A DNA stretch of 64,000 bases from Clostridium sp. CAG:914 (GTDB taxonomy: Bacteria > Bacillota_I > Bacilli_A > RF39 > UBA660), in the NCBI GenBank assembly GCA_000437895.1, contig FR902161.1:34249-98248 (forward strand), read 5' to 3'. Every line of letters begins with the position of its first letter. The first letter of the stretch is position 1. Below, piece after piece: positions 47,642 to 54,509 of the stretch. The notes beneath the pieces are model-generated. The model ran no database searches. It worked only from the letters and a program-made list of their open reading frames with translations, and was not told the origin of the DNA. The position numbers and the translations under genes are program-made.

Positions 47642-48292
47642 TTATTTAACATTTACTGTTCTTTCAATTGTAGTAGTTATTCCTGTGGAATTCACAACAT
47701 AATATACTAATTTATATGTTCCTTCTTTATTATAATTAACACTTCCACTTATATTTACTTTATCAGTTATATTTCCATCAATATCATCTATTGCAACATA
47801 ACCTGGTTCTTTGTATTTATCACCTTTTGAAATATCCATATCTTTTTTTCCTTGTAAAGCAATATAAGTAATTCCTTTACTTGGCCTTTCAACTACTTCT
47901 ACTGTTCTAGAATTTCTATATTCTCCAATGGTATACGTAACAATATATTTATCTATTTTACTAGTATCTACTGGATTATATACAACAACTTTATCATTAA
48001 TATTATTACCTTTTTTATCTATGGCAGAAAAACCTGGATCGAAGTATTTGCTTCCTTGGTAAACCTTTATATTATTTCCTCCAATTACTTGAATATTAAT
48101 TTTACTTTTACTTGTAGTAAGTGATATAATAACGATAATTAAGACAAGTAAAAAAACTATAATTCCTCCAATAATAAATATCTTTTTTTTATCAATATTT
48201 TTAAAATCTATATTCTTAATTATTTGTTTTTTTCCTTTTTTATCTATTTCTTTATCTATATTGGTATCGGCTTTTTCACTGTTAAAGTACAT
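47642..48292 (-). CDS. Membrane-anchored protein with two Ig-like (DUF5011-type) domains
   Basis: 216 residues. A basic N-terminal cytoplasmic tail (about 1-35), one membrane helix (about 38-62), then two bacterial Ig-like repeats of the DUF5011/HYR type, each starting V-Y-Q-G-S-K-Y-F-D-P-G-F-S-A-I-D or I-S-K-G-D-K-Y-K-E-P-G-Y-V-A-I-D and ending K-Y-I-V-T-Y-T / Y-K-L-V-Y-Y-V. Likely a surface-exposed protein with no enzymatic motif. Start uncertain among several ATGs (48292, 48298, 48301). AAGGGA lies 9 nt upstream of the ATG at 48292. Confidence 0.75.
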   Translation of the reverse strand: MYFNSEKADTNIDKEIDKKGKKQIIKNIDFKNIDKKKIFIIGGIIVFLLVLIIVIISLTTSKSKINIQVIGGNNIKVYQGSKYFDPGFSAIDKKGNNINDKVVVYNPVDTSKIDKYIVTYTIGEYRNSRTVEVVERPSKGITYIALQGKKDMDISKGDKYKEPGYVAIDDIDGNITDKVNISGSVNYNKEGTYKLVYYVVNSTGITTTIERTVNVK

Positions 48293-48432
48293 AATCATCA
48301 TTCCCTTCTAAAGGTATTATATCATTTAGTATATTTGTTTTCAAGAAAAAAGTAATTAATTGTTTGTTGACATATTTATTAACTTATAATTTAATAAATA
48401 TAATTATTTTTAATAAATAAGTAAATATTTTC

Positions 48433-48462
48433 TTGACAATAATCATTTAATAATTATATAAT
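48433..48462 (+). promoter_or_regulatory. Promoter of rpsD
   Basis: TTGACA (48433-48438), 18 nt, TATAAT (48457-48462); predicted start near 48469, giving a leader of about 128 nt. Confidence 0.75.
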
Positions 48463-48484
48463 ATTAATGCATTTGGCGGCAATA

Positions 48485-48569
48485 TTTATTGATTTATAAT
48501 GTGTTATGTATTAGTAACTTATACGCTGCATAAGGGAAAGTCAAGTCAAACACCCTATAAATTGATAAA
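48485..48569 (+). promoter_or_regulatory. Structured rpsD leader, probable S4 autoregulatory element
   Basis: A 14-bp long-range stem (48485-48498 with 48556-48569, including two U-G pairs) continues as GTGTT/AACAC (48501-48505 with 48549-48553) and encloses a hairpin CTTAT/ATAAG (48518-48522 with 48530-48534) and shorter pairs. It ends 12 nt before the GGAGG of rpsD. B. subtilis rpsD is known to be repressed by S4 binding its leader; structural homology here is inferred. Confidence 0.55.
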
Positions 48570-48596
48570 TAACTCCAATGAGAAAGGAGGATAGAA

Positions 48597-49199
48597 ATGT
48601 CTAGATATACAGGTCCTAACAACAAACAATCAAGAAGATTGGGTTTTTCATTACTTGAAAGTGGTAAAGACTTAAAAAGACCTTTTGGTCCAGGTCAACA
48701 TGGTAAAGATAGAAAGAAGAAACCTTCTAACTATTCTATTCAATTAGCTGAAAAACAAAAATTAAGATTTATGTATGGACTTAATGAAAAGCAATTCAAA
48801 AGAATAGTTGAAGATGCTGGTAAGATGAAAGGTGTTCATGGTGAAAATATATTTATTTTGCTAGAAAGTAGATTAGATAATTTAGTTTATAGAGCTGGAT
48901 TTGCTATGACTAGAAGAGGAGCGAGACAATTAGTTAATCATGGACATATCACTGTTAATGGAAAGAAAGTAGATATTCCATCATATAGAGTTAAAGTTGG
49001 CAATGTTATTGGAATTTGTGAAAACTCTAAAGACCATAAAGGTATTGAAATAGCTTTAGCTAATGTTAATAAAAGAGTTGAATTTATTAATTACAATGAC
49101 AAGAAAAAAGAAGCTACATATGTTAGATATCCACAAAGAAGTGAACTTAATGGTGAAATTAATGAAGCTTTAATAGTTGAATTTTATAGTAGAGTTTAA
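48597..49199 (+). CDS. rpsD: 30S ribosomal protein S4
   Basis: 200 residues. Standard bacterial S4: N-terminal M-S-R-Y-T-G-P without the zinc cysteines (the C-minus form), R-P-F-G-P-G-Q-H-G, S4 RNA-binding domain (R-L-D-N-L-V-Y-R-A-G-F-A...G-H-I-T-V-N-G), and a C-terminal domain. It is a primary 16S rRNA binder and a translational repressor of its own message in many bacteria. AAAGGAGG 6 nt before ATG. Stands alone with a strong promoter and long leader. Confidence 0.97.
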   Translation: MSRYTGPNNKQSRRLGFSLLESGKDLKRPFGPGQHGKDRKKKPSNYSIQLAEKQKLRFMYGLNEKQFKRIVEDAGKMKGVHGENIFILLESRLDNLVYRAGFAMTRRGARQLVNHGHITVNGKKVDIPSYRVKVGNVIGICENSKDHKGIEIALANVNKRVEFINYNDKKKEATYVRYPQRSELNGEINEALIVEFYSRV

Positions 49200-49222
49200 T
49201 TACTCTACTTTTTTTAGAATAA

Positions 49223-49248
49223 AAAAAGTCATAATTACATGACTTTTT
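49223..49248. terminator. Bidirectional terminator between rpsD and spo0A
   Basis: AAAAAGTCAT (49223-49232) and ATGACTTTTT (49239-49248), 6-nt loop, followed by T-rich sequence. Confidence 0.85.
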
Positions 49249-50002
49249 GTTTAGAAAATTCTAATCTTAGTTTATCTGCTACAGTAACAATAAACTCAGA
49301 GTTTGTAGGTTTTGCTTTATCTATATCAACACTATGTCCAAATAATTCTTCCATATAATCCCAATTTCCTCTATTCCAACTAACTTCAATGGCATGTCTT
49401 ATTGCTCTTTCTACTCTTGATACAGTAGTATCAAACTTGCTAGCTAATTCTGGATAAAGTTCTTTAGTAATTCCTCCAATAATATTTGGATCGTTATATA
49501 TCATTGTTATTCCTTCTCTTATGTATTGGTATCCTTTTATGTGAGAAGGCATGCCTAATTCATGAAGCATTTTTGTAATAGATATTTGTAGATTACTATG
49601 ATATAAATTAATAGTTTTACTCTCTTGGGTATCAAAAACACTTAGTATTTTATCTTCTAAATCCGATAAATTAAAAGGTTTTAAAACATAATAATTTACT
49701 CCATATTCACTTACTTTTCTTATAATTTTTGGTTCATTATACGATGTTTCTACGATAATATTTTTTTCTATTCCTCTTTTTTTAAGTTCTTCTAGAACAT
49801 ATAATCCATCTTTAACAGGCATTATTAAATCCAATAAAATAACATCATAATTACCAGCTGAATTTAATATTTTATTTAATCCATCTTCACCATCATGACT
49901 TTCTATAGCTAATTCTATTCTGTTATGTTCTTTAAAATATTCACGTACCATTTCAATTAGATTTACATTGTCATCAATCATTAAAATTTTTATTTTACTC
50001 AT
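49235..50002 (-). CDS. spo0A: Sporulation master response regulator Spo0A
   Basis: 255 residues. Receiver domain (1-125) with acidic pocket Asp10/Asp11, phosphoacceptor Asp58 (L-L-D-L-I-M-P) and Lys near 108 (Y-V-L-K-P-F). After a linker comes the Spo0A C-terminal DNA-binding domain (about 140-250), whose recognition helix [22 protein letters not shown] is split here by hyphens and is nearly the same as in Bacillus. It binds TGTCGAA boxes when phosphorylated. A perfect box sits in its own promoter. The strongest single sign that the organism belongs to the spore-forming lineage. Confidence 0.96.
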   Translation of the reverse strand: MSKIKILMIDDNVNLIEMVREYFKEHNRIELAIESHDGEDGLNKILNSAGNYDVILLDLIMPVKDGLYVLEELKKRGIEKNIIVETSYNEPKIIRKVSEYGVNYYVLKPFNLSDLEDKILSVFDTQESKTINLYHSNLQISITKMLHELGMPSHIKGYQYIREGITMIYNDPNIIGGITKELYPELASKFDTTVSRVERAIRHAIEVSWNRGNWDYMEELFGHSVDIDKAKPTNSEFIVTVADKLRLEFSKQKVM

Positions 50003-50025
50003 ATTTCTTCCCTCTTTCTGTTATT

Positions 50026-50059
50026 ATTATAGTATTTTTAAATGTTGTAATTTGTCGAA
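50026..50059 (-). promoter_or_regulatory. spo0A promoter with a perfect 0A box
   Basis: Minus strand TTCGACA (50059-50053; TGTCGAA on plus), 21 nt, TATAAT (50031-50026). The box takes the place of a -35, the layout of Spo0A-activated sigma-A promoters; suggests positive autoregulation. Confidence 0.65.
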
Positions 50060-50070
50060 TTATAAACAAA

Positions 50071-50097
50071 ATAAGAAGTATTTTTACTACTTCTTAT
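50071..50097 (-). terminator. Terminator after tpiA
   Basis: ATAAGAAGTA (50071-50080) pairs with TACTTCTTAT (50088-50097), followed by TTTGTTT on the minus strand; overlaps the tpiA stop. Confidence 0.75.
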
Positions 50098-50768
50098 ATA
50101 TTACTTAAAATTTTAGTTATTTCTTTTATATCTGATGATATCTTTCCTATCATAACACCTTTTATATTCTTTATTTCTAGCATTTCTTTTATATTATTTC
50201 TAACTGAACCACCATATACGATAAAGGGATCTATTTTATATTTATTGATAAGATAATTATATATATAATTAATCTTTATATTAATATCTTTCAAATCAAT
50301 TGGCTCATTTTTATCTATTTGATATATTGGTTCATATGCAAATATTATATTAGATATATCATCTATGTCTTTTAACAATATTTCTAATACAGTATTAATA
50401 GTTGTTATATCTCTATCATTTTCTGATATACATAATATTGGTGTTATATTGTTATTTAGACACTTTTTTAATTTTAGGTTAACTTTTTCTAAGTCGGTAT
50501 CTTTTTCGTTATGACCTACAATGGAATATTTTATATTTAATGATTTTATTTGATTAGCTGAAACTTTACCTGTATTATTCCCATTTTCTAAATAGCATAT
50601 ATCTTGACTAGCTATCTTATGTTTACATTTATTGACAAATGGTATTAAATATATGTTTGATGGAGCTATTATTAAATTATAATTTAATTTGTTAATATTG
50701 GTAATGTAATTATCTAATTCATTATAATTTAATGTCATTTTATGATTTAATATTATTAATTTATCCAT
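50094..50768 (-). CDS. tpiA: Triosephosphate isomerase, divergent
   Basis: 224 residues (usual about 250). Catalytic residues are kept: Asn and Lys in L-N-H-K-M, His in V-G-H-N-E-K-D, Glu in A-Y-E-P-I-Y; the phosphate loop is Y-G-G-S-V. But the flexible loop 6, normally W-A-I-G-T-G, reads Y-Q-I-D-K-N, and the last phosphate motif G-G-A-S reads G-K-I-S. Overlaps the pgk stop by one base (TAATG), so it is translated with pgk. Probably a working but fast-evolving enzyme; a specialised paralogue is the alternative. Confidence 0.85.
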   Translation of the reverse strand: MDKLIILNHKMTLNYNELDNYITNINKLNYNLIIAPSNIYLIPFVNKCKHKIASQDICYLENGNNTGKVSANQIKSLNIKYSIVGHNEKDTDLEKVNLKLKKCLNNNITPILCISENDRDITTINTVLEILLKDIDDISNIIFAYEPIYQIDKNEPIDLKDINIKINYIYNYLINKYKIDPFIVYGGSVRNNIKEMLEIKNIKGVMIGKISSDIKEITKILSNI

Positions 50769-51931
50769 TACTTATCCTCTATAGCTTCAATGGCAGGGAA
50801 TGTACCTTGGGCTATATATTCAAGAGTTGCTCCTCCACCTGTTGATATGTGATAAAAGTTTTTATTTATATGTAACGTATTAATAGCAGATATACTATCT
50901 CCTCCTCCTATTAATGTTTTTATACTGTTTTGAGATAAATAATTATATAATTCACGTGTTCCGTTAGTAAATTCTTTTTCTTCAAAAACTCCCATTGGGC
51001 CATTAGCTACAACACGATGGGCAGTACTAAGATATTTTTTAAATAATTCTATTGTTTTAGGACCTATATCATAAGCTATGTCTTCATTAGTTAGCTTATC
51101 TATATCTTTGATTTCTTCACTTTTTAATTTGACGTCTACTGGTAATATTATTTTATCTTTATATTTCGATAATATTTCTTTACAAAAAGGAATATTATCT
51201 TTATCTACTATAGACATTCCTACATTTATTCCTAAAGAAGCAAGAAATGTAAAGCACATACCTCCCCCAAGAAGGATATAATCACATTTTTCTATTAATG
51301 ATTCTATTACTAGAGTTTTATCACTAATTTTTTTACCACCCATTAAAAGAATGTATGGGCTTGTATTTTCTTTAATAATTCCATCTATTTTTTCTATTTC
51401 TTCTTCAACAAGTAATCCTAGACAGCTTGGAAGAAATTTACTTATTCCAACGTTAGAAGCATGACTTCTGTGACACACTCCATAAGCATCATTTACAAAT
51501 ATATCTCCTAAAGATGCCCAGTATTTGGAAAGTTCTAAGTCACAAGAACTTTCTTTTTTTCCGTCAATATCTTCAAATCTAGTATTTTCTACAAGAAGAA
51601 TTTCACCAGTGCGTAAAGTATTTACCAGTTCTTTTAGCTTATTACCGCTTGTATATTTAGAAAAACAAACATTATCTCCAAGTAAATCTCTTAATCTTAA
51701 GTATACCGGATATAGACTATTATCTTTTTTATCTTCTTCTGTTTTTACTCTTCCTAAATGAGAAAGAATAATTACTTTAGCATTCTTATCAATTAAATAT
51801 TTTATTGTTTTTAAACTTTCTATAATTCTTGTATCATCTTCAATAATTCCATTAGTAATAGGAACATTTAAATCGCACCTTAATATAACTCTTTTATTAT
51901 CAAAGTTAAAATCACTTAATACTTTTTTCAG
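50768..51931 (-). CDS. pgk: Phosphoglycerate kinase
   Basis: About 387 residues. Marks: R-V-I-L-R-C-D-L-N-V-P, L-S-H-L-G-R, L-L-V-E-N-T-R-F, N-D-A-Y-G-V-C-H-R-S-H-A-S, M-G-G-K-K-I-S-D-K, N-G-P-M-G-V-F-E, I-G-G-G-D-S. Makes ATP and 3-phosphoglycerate. The start is unusual: GAGGTG lies 6 nt before a CTG (51931-51929) that aligns with the Met of homologues (then K-K-V-L-S-D-F). The alternative GTG at 51940 lies inside the ribosome-binding site. Has its own promoter downstream of the two non-coding RNAs. First gene of pgk-tpiA. Confidence 0.94.
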   Translation of the reverse strand: MKKVLSDFNFDNKRVILRCDLNVPITNGIIEDDTRIIESLKTIKYLIDKNAKVIILSHLGRVKTEEDKKDNSLYPVYLRLRDLLGDNVCFSKYTSGNKLKELVNTLRTGEILLVENTRFEDIDGKKESSCDLELSKYWASLGDIFVNDAYGVCHRSHASNVGISKFLPSCLGLLVEEEIEKIDGIIKENTSPYILLMGGKKISDKTLVIESLIEKCDYILLGGGMCFTFLASLGINVGMSIVDKDNIPFCKEILSKYKDKIILPVDVKLKSEEIKDIDKLTNEDIAYDIGPKTIELFKKYLSTAHRVVANGPMGVFEEKEFTNGTRELYNYLSQNSIKTLIGGGDSISAINTLHINKNFYHISTGGGATLEYIAQGTFPAIEAIEDK

Positions 51932-51953
51932 TTTAATCACCTCTTCTATTAAT

Positions 51954-51982
51954 AAGATAGCAAAAGCTTACTTTAATGTCAA
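51954..51982 (-). promoter_or_regulatory. Promoter of pgk-tpiA
   Basis: Minus strand TTGACA (51982-51977), 17 nt, TATCTT (51959-51954). Lies below the last ncRNA terminator, so pgk does not depend on read-through. Confidence 0.75.
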
Positions 51983-52005
51983 TAAATTATATTTGTTTAA
52001 TAAAA

Positions 52006-52038
52006 TTTAAAAAAGCAATAGTAAAATACACTACTGCT
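52006..52038 (-). terminator. Second terminator downstream of ncRNA copy 1
   Basis: AGCAATAG (52014-52021) pairs with CTACTGCT (52031-52038) with one G-U pair as RNA; T8 on the minus strand. Confidence 0.75.
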
Positions 52039-52049
52039 ATAATTCAAAT

Positions 52050-52354
52050 TAAACAAAAATCAATTGTCCTGATAAAACTAATTGATCCGAGTTTTGAATA
52101 ACTAATCATTATATTATTTTGATACCTATATAATTAACGACTATTTAAATCCTTGGGTTGCTTTCGCAATTACTTTCCAACCAACAAATAATTACTTGTC
52201 ATAGAATACTTTAATATTATAACTTTACTAAATATTATCAGTATTTAGTTTTAGTCTCTTATCTTAGAGTTTTCTTTCTCTATTACAATTGTATAACTTA
52301 GATTGGATAAGATATTATAGTTCTAATATATATATCATATATTTTATCTAAGTT
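52050..52354 (-). ncRNA. Structured non-coding RNA, copy 1 (proximal to pgk)
   Basis: About 305 nt, predicted from promoter to terminator. In RNA order: ACTTAGAT (52353-52346) near the 5' end pairs with ATCTAAGT (52303-52296); TCTTATC (52312-52306) pairs with GATAAGA (52263-52257). These two stems cross, giving an H-type pseudoknot. Inside is hairpin A (TAGAG/CTCTA, 52282-52265). Hairpin B follows (arms 52249-52242 and 52234-52227, loop CTGATAA). A variable arm contains TTGC-GAAA-GCAA. Last comes the terminator hairpin (arms 52086-52080 and 52065-52059), whose loop holds TTATCAG, the exact complement of loop B. T-rich end. No open frame of note. Class not recognised. Confidence 0.75.
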
Positions 52355-52360
52355 AACTAC

Positions 52361-52389
52361 ATTCTATATTAATAATCAAAAAATGTCAA
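52361..52389 (-). promoter_or_regulatory. Promoter of ncRNA copy 1
   Basis: Minus strand TTGACA (52389-52384), 17 nt, TAGAAT (52366-52361); then 7 nt to the conserved ACTTAGATAAA start. The -35 is part of an inverted repeat. Confidence 0.75.
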
Positions 52390-52409
52390 GTGTTTTTTTG
52401 ACATTTTTT
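52378..52409. terminator. Bidirectional terminator between the two ncRNA copies
   Basis: AAAAAATGTCAA (52378-52389) pairs with TTGACATTTTTT (52398-52409) around 8 nt. It backs up termination of copy 2 and supplies the -35 of copy 1. Confidence 0.75.
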
Positions 52410-52423
52410 ATATTTGTTGTAAA

Positions 52424-52817
52424 CAAAAAACATTTGTCCTGATAAAACAAATGAGTTGAGTTTATGAACAGCAAATATGTTATATGTATTATTATATTTT
52501 ACAGGAATGATTTTAAAAATTAATTAAAATCAATTACTATACTTATAAACCTATTATATATAATTTATACTACAACTGTACTAAAAATTATCAGTAATTA
52601 GTTTTGCCTCTTATCACTTGAGTTTCTCTCTCAATACTAATTGTAATACTTAGATTTGATAAGACTTCACATTTTGAAGAATTCTTGATACTTTAATATT
52701 TAAGTCATAATAATTTATAAATATTTTAATAAACATTTTACGACTTATTAATAATAATTATAAAAACTTTATTCAAGTATTTTATTATGCTTATATACCT
52801 TGTATCTTTATCTAAGC
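52424..52817 (-). ncRNA. Structured non-coding RNA, copy 2 (proximal to fmt)
   Basis: About 390 nt, same order of elements as copy 1: CTTAGAT (52816-52810) with ATCTAAG (52655-52649); TCTTATC (52664-52658) with GATAAGA (52615-52609), crossing to form a pseudoknot; hairpin A (TTGAG/CTCAA, 52634-52618); hairpin B with loop CTGATAA (52594-52588); variable arm; terminator hairpin (52453-52447 with 52437-52431) with TTATCAG in its loop, then T6. Compared with copy 1 it has a longer 5' segment containing an extra 10-bp stem (52747-52738 with 52710-52701). Stem A and the terminator stem differ from copy 1 but still pair, which supports the fold. Confidence 0.75.
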
Positions 52818-52823
52818 AATTAT

Positions 52824-52852
52824 ATTGTAATATTTTTTTCGTTGTTTGTCAA
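52824..52852 (-). promoter_or_regulatory. Promoter of ncRNA copy 2
   Basis: Minus strand TTGACA (52852-52847), 17 nt, TACAAT (52829-52824); then 7 nt to CTTAGATAAA, the same distance as in copy 1. Starts just past the fmt stop. Confidence 0.8.
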
Positions 52853-52870
52853 TACCTTATTTTTATTTTT

Positions 52871-53818
52871 TTAGTTTAGCGATTTACCTATTAATGATTT
52901 ATAATCTATTCCATTAATAAAATCTTTTACTAAACATCTATTTTTTCCTTCTAATTTTACATCTTTAAAAATTATAACATAATCTATAGCATTTATATAT
53001 ATGCCATTTTTATCTATATTAATTATTTTTCCAGCTTTATCTTTTACTTTTATGTTAGTAACTTCACTTTCATATACTTTCATTCTTTTATTGTCTAGGT
53101 AGCAAAATGCTGCTGGTAATGTTGATAAAGATCTTATTTTGTTATGAATATTAATTGCTAAATCATTAAAATCTATTTGTTCTTCTTCTTTTTTTATATT
53201 GTATCCATATGTTACTTGATTTTCATCTTGTTTAATTGGTGATATTTTTCCTTCTATAATATCAGGTAGTGTTTTAATTAATAATTTGCTTCCTAATATA
53301 GACATTTTATTATATAAGATATCTAAATTGTATTCTGGTAATATTGTTATTTTTTCTTGACTTATTATATCTCCTGCATCCATTTTACTATCCATATACA
53401 TTATTGTTATACCTGTTTCTTTTTCACCATTCATGATAGCTCTATGTATTGGTGCTCCTCCCCTATATTTTGGCAAGAGTGAACCATGGACGTTAATACA
53501 TCCATATTTTGGATAATCTAAAAGACTTTGGGGTATAATTTGTCCATAAGCACAAGTTATAATAATATCCGGATTTTTATCTATAATTTCTTGATAATTA
53601 TCTTTTATCTTTTCTGGAGAGAAAGTTTCAATATTATTTTCTATGGCAATTCTTTTGATGGGTGTTGGAATTATATTTCCTTTTCTATCTTTTTCTCTAT
53701 CCGGTTGTGACACCACCAGGATAACATTGGTATTTTTAATTAATTCTTCTAAAACTGGAACAGCAAAGGTTGGTGTTCCCATAAATATTACTTTTAGTTT
53801 TTTTAATTTTTTATTCAT
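52871..53818 (-). CDS. fmt: Methionyl-tRNA formyltransferase
   Basis: 315 residues. N-terminal formyltransferase fold with V-I-F-M-G-T-P-T-F-A-V-P, the folate site I-I-T-C-A-Y-G-Q-I-I-P, and the catalytic N-V-H-G-S-L-L-P-K-Y-R-G-G-A-P-I; D-A-G-D-I-I follows. C-terminal OB-like domain from about 210. Formylates initiator Met-tRNA. AAAGGAGA before ATG. No clear terminator follows, so some read-through into the ncRNA region is possible. Confidence 0.96.
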   Translation of the reverse strand: MNKKLKKLKVIFMGTPTFAVPVLEELIKNTNVILVVSQPDREKDRKGNIIPTPIKRIAIENNIETFSPEKIKDNYQEIIDKNPDIIITCAYGQIIPQSLLDYPKYGCINVHGSLLPKYRGGAPIHRAIMNGEKETGITIMYMDSKMDAGDIISQEKITILPEYNLDILYNKMSILGSKLLIKTLPDIIEGKISPIKQDENQVTYGYNIKKEEEQIDFNDLAINIHNKIRSLSTLPAAFCYLDNKRMKVYESEVTNIKVKDKAGKIINIDKNGIYINAIDYVIIFKDVKLEGKNRCLVKDFINGIDYKSLIGKSLN

Positions 53819-53902
53819 TGTTAATTCTCCTTTATATAAATACTATATAGTTTTTTCTTTTTGTATAAGTATACTACGAAATTAAAAATAAATATACTGT
53901 TT

Positions 53903-54417
53903 TTATATATGCTGTTTAATAAATATTTTATAATCAAAACCTGTTTCTTTTATTTTCTTTATAATTAAAAGAATAATTGATTTAATAAATATGTAAAATA
54001 TCCAGACACATATAATATAATAACCCATATTATGTGTGTATTTGCCAGTTGTTGAAAAGTTTTCTTCTATTGTAAATACCCATGAATAATAATTATTTGT
54101 TAAAACCATTATAATTAACATTATAGAAATAATTAAGGCTATAATATTATATTTTCTCTTTCTATCTAATAAATAATTAGCACTTTTATAATATAAATAT
54201 GGAACCATTATCATAGGAATATAATATAAATACCAAAAAAATATTTCACTATTTTCATCTATAATTAATGCTTTTTAGTAATCATCCAAAAAATTAATAA
54301 AATTCCTATTTTAATTATATTGTTTCTAAGTTTTTTGTCATAAAGTCTATAATATAGAAATATTATACCAAAGCAAAAAATTATTAAGCAAATAAAACTT
54401 TTTTGAATATTTGGCAT
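53903..54417 (-). pseudogene. 7TM sensor domain (HisKA_7TM type), frameshifted remnant
   Basis: Two consecutive frames together encode one membrane protein. Frame 1 starts at ATG 54417 behind GGTGAT and gives 50 residues ending at a stop just past an A5 run (T5 at 54272-54276 on plus). Frame 2 continues L-I-I-D-E-N-S-E-I-F-F-W-Y-L-Y-Y-I-P-M-I-M-V-P and ends at 53903. One extra A would join them. The L-F-W-M...W-Y-L-Y-Y-I-P-M...L-T-N-N-Y-Y-S-W-V-F pattern is that of the N-terminal 7TM region of sensor kinases and LuxR-type regulators. No output domain remains, so it is both frameshifted and truncated. Confidence 0.75.
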
Positions 54418-54473
54418 ATAAATCACCATTAATAACATTATAACATGGATGATATTTTTTCAAAATATTAGGT

Positions 54474-54500
54474 AAAAAAAAGTTTGAAATATTCAAACTT
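54474..54500 (-). terminator. Terminator after serS
   Basis: AAGTTTGAA (54480-54488) pairs with TTCAAACTT (54492-54500), 3-nt loop, T8 on the minus strand. Confidence 0.85.
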
Positions 54501-54509
54501 GTAGATTAT

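Noticed and set aside
52050..52817. T-box, SAM-I or glycine riboswitch in front of pgk
   Set aside because: The T-box TGGNACC core, the SAM-I core and the tandem glycine aptamer core are absent, and pgk has its own promoter below both terminators.
52338..52817. Short peptide frames within the ncRNA copies
   Set aside because: Only frames of a few codons, with no ribosome-binding site and not shared between the copies.
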